From Caballeronia calidae (lineage in GTDB: Bacteria; Pseudomonadota; Gammaproteobacteria; Burkholderiales; Burkholderiaceae), in NCBI RefSeq assembly GCF_900044055.2, contig NZ_FCOX02000012.1, positions 1-64,000 of the forward strand: DNA of 64,000 bases, in the 5' to 3' direction. Numbering within the stretch: the stretch's first letter is position 1; the number at the start of each line of letters is the position of its first letter. This document shows positions 62,764 through 64,000 of the stretch, one piece after another. Made by a program: the position numbers and the translations under genes. The notes under the pieces are model-generated. The model was not told where the DNA came from, made no database searches, and saw nothing but the letters and a program-made list of their open reading frames with translations.

Positions 62764-64000
62764 ATGCGACACACCGTCATCGGAGTTTTCGACACTTTCG
62801 CGCAAGCCGAGGACGCGCGCTCGGCCTTGATCGCCGCAGGCTTCCCGCGCGGGGATATCGAACTGCAAGCGAACCCCAGGCGCGACGATGCCGCCGAGCC
62901 TTCCGACCTGTCCGATGCCGAGACGCATCGGGAGCCGGGCGTGCTCGCGAACATCGAGCGCTTTTTCAGCATGCTTTTTGGCGGACGCGATCAGCCGCCC
63001 GAAGTCGCGCACTATTCCGAGGCCGTGCGGCGCGGCGCGGTGCTCGTCGCGGTCGATACGCCTAGCGTCGAGCAGGCGGACATCGCGCGCGCGACGCTGA
63101 CCGACCGGGGCGCGATCGATATCGACGAACGCGCGGCAAGCTGGTCGACGCTCGGGCACGGCACGCCCGCAACGCACGCCGCTGCGGACGACCGCGATCA
63201 TTCGATACTGGACGAACTCGGTCTCGGACGCGGCAGCGCGGTGCCGGGACGCGATGCGGTGAACGAACCGGATCTGACGTCATCGCGCGCGCGGGCTTAT
63301 CCGCGCGCCGATGTCGGCGATCCCGCCGAAGTGCCGCTCGGCGATCCGTACTCGCGGAACGACCCTGCGACGCTCACGCCGCGCGATTACGTCAGCGATC
63401 CCGCCGACGATCCGTTGATGCCGCAGGGCGGAATGCAGTCGCAATCGCAGTCGTGGGGACAGTCTCAATCCCAGTCGATGATGAGCGAAAACGAGCGCGC
63501 ATCGCGCGACCCGCTCGCCGGACGCGATCCCGTGACGGGCCGCGATCCAATGGCGACCACCGGCATCGATCCGCTCGCGGCGCGCACCGAGCTCGCCGGC
63601 GAATCGATCTCCGAACGCGATGCGCTCGCGGGCCGCGATCCGTTGCGCACGACGGGCGCCGTCCCGCCGGAACGCGCCGCGATGAACGAGCCGCCGAGAG
63701 ATCCGCTGCCGGGCGTGCGCACCGACACGGCTTCCGAATGGCGCTCGGTCGAGCCGCTCAGCCCGCTCGACGAACCGGCGGCGCCGTATCAGGCGGGCGC
63801 GGCGCGCGCGGCGGGATCATCGCCCGATCCGGTCGCGGCTTCCGCCGGGACGCAGGCGACGGGACCGGTCGGACCTGCGGCCACGACGGGTCCGCAAACC
63901 GTGCCCAACGAATCCATGGTGTACGAAGAGGACTTCCGCGCCGATTATGAATCGAAATATTCGGCGACGGGCGCGCCCTACGAGGACTATCAGGGCGCGT
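62764..64000 (+). CDS. YflT-like general stress domain protein with long disordered repeat region (cut by window end)
   Basis: At least 412 aa; the frame is open at the window end. The ATG at 62764 has GGAGG upstream. Residues 1-110 resemble the heat-induced stress protein YflT domain (TVIGVFDTFAQAEDARSAL and VLVAVDTPSVEQADIA). A long low-complexity segment follows, with SQSQSWGQSQSQS and several RDP(L/V/M) repeats such as ASRDPLAGRDPVTGRDP. The end, NESMVYEEDFRADYESKYSA, begins a second ordered part. It is probably a stress-linked envelope or cytosolic protein; function unknown. Confidence 0.75.
   Translation, partial: MRHTVIGVFDTFAQAEDARSALIAAGFPRGDIELQANPRRDDAAEPSDLSDAETHREPGVLANIERFFSMLFGGRDQPPEVAHYSEAVRRGAVLVAVDTPSVEQADIARATLTDRGAIDIDERAASWSTLGHGTPATHAAADDRDHSILDELGLGRGSAVPGRDAVNEPDLTSSRARAYPRADVGDPAEVPLGDPYSRNDPATLTPRDYVSDPADDPLMPQGGMQSQSQSWGQSQSQSMMSENERASRDPLAGRDPVTGRDPMATTGIDPLAARTELAGESISERDALAGRDPLRTTGAVPPERAAMNEPPRDPLPGVRTDTASEWRSVEPLSPLDEPAAPYQAGAARAAGSSPDPVAASAGTQATGPVGPAATTGPQTVPNESMVYEEDFRADYESKYSATGAPYEDYQGA

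Noticed and set aside
63440..63660. Possible CRISPR-like or tandem DNA repeat
   Set aside because: The repetition is at protein level (RDP and SQ motifs) with irregular spacing and no conserved spacer structure.

Overview
The window is a 64-kb piece of a high-GC betaproteobacterial chromosome. It most likely comes from the Burkholderia sensu lato group (Paraburkholderia or Caballeronia type). The reasons are the scattered hopanoid loci (hpnA, hpnB/ispH/hpnH, hpnN, hpnDE-shc-hpnG), a monomeric NADP-isocitrate dehydrogenase, CstA with YbdD, a PHB-depolymerase esterase next to a ribbon-helix-helix regulator, and strong GC bias at third codon positions. I see no rRNA, tRNA, CRISPR array, IS element or phage genes.

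Positions 1-18,100 are accessory in character: more AT-rich patches, long gene-poor stretches, decayed reading frames and specialised metabolism. They hold the 3' end of a nonribosomal peptide synthetase (NRPS) finishing in a thioesterase, then a GAF protein, an alpha/beta hydrolase, small membrane ORFs and a PAS histidine kinase. After a 750-bp poorly coding gap comes the most interesting locus, about 10,471-18,052. It encodes a short acidic peptide, a plant-type [2Fe-2S] ferredoxin, a heme-oxygenase-like diiron oxidase, three different ATP-grasp ligases in a row, an MFS exporter and an HxD...H iron/2-oxoglutarate oxygenase. The overlaps and short gaps suggest one biosynthetic operon for a small amide- or peptide-type metabolite. 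I do not recognise it as a described pathway.

Positions 18,200-28,600 are a mixed chromosomal stretch: an RHH regulator with a palindromic operator in its own promoter and a PHB-depolymerase-family esterase, a ureohydrolase, a DHA2-type MFS transporter, a lytic transglycosylase, three small exported low-complexity proteins, an Mpo1-like protein, RarD, an EgtD-like methyltransferase and acylphosphatase.

Positions 28,670-34,434 (minus strand) form a compact signalling operon: large hybrid kinase, CheR, single-domain CheB and a REC-kinase, without any chemoreceptor. Positions 57,590-59,535 (minus) are a second signalling operon: response regulator, CheC-type phosphatase and PAS-diguanylate cyclase. 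A Cache hybrid kinase and a YflT-like stress protein cut by the window end follow.

Hopanoid metabolism links much of the right half. Present are HpnA (34.6 kb), HpnB, divergent from IspH-HpnH (39-42.7 kb), an MlaC/HpnM-like protein opposite HpnN and MlaA (47.4-52 kb), and the overlapping hpnD-hpnE-shc-hpnG operon (52.6-57.4 kb). Together these cover most of squalene synthesis (HpnC is not seen), cyclisation, side-chain addition and export to the outer membrane. Between them sit icd, the carbon-starvation genes cstA-ybdD with a divergent Cache kinase/LuxR-type regulator pair, and an acyl-CoA thioesterase.
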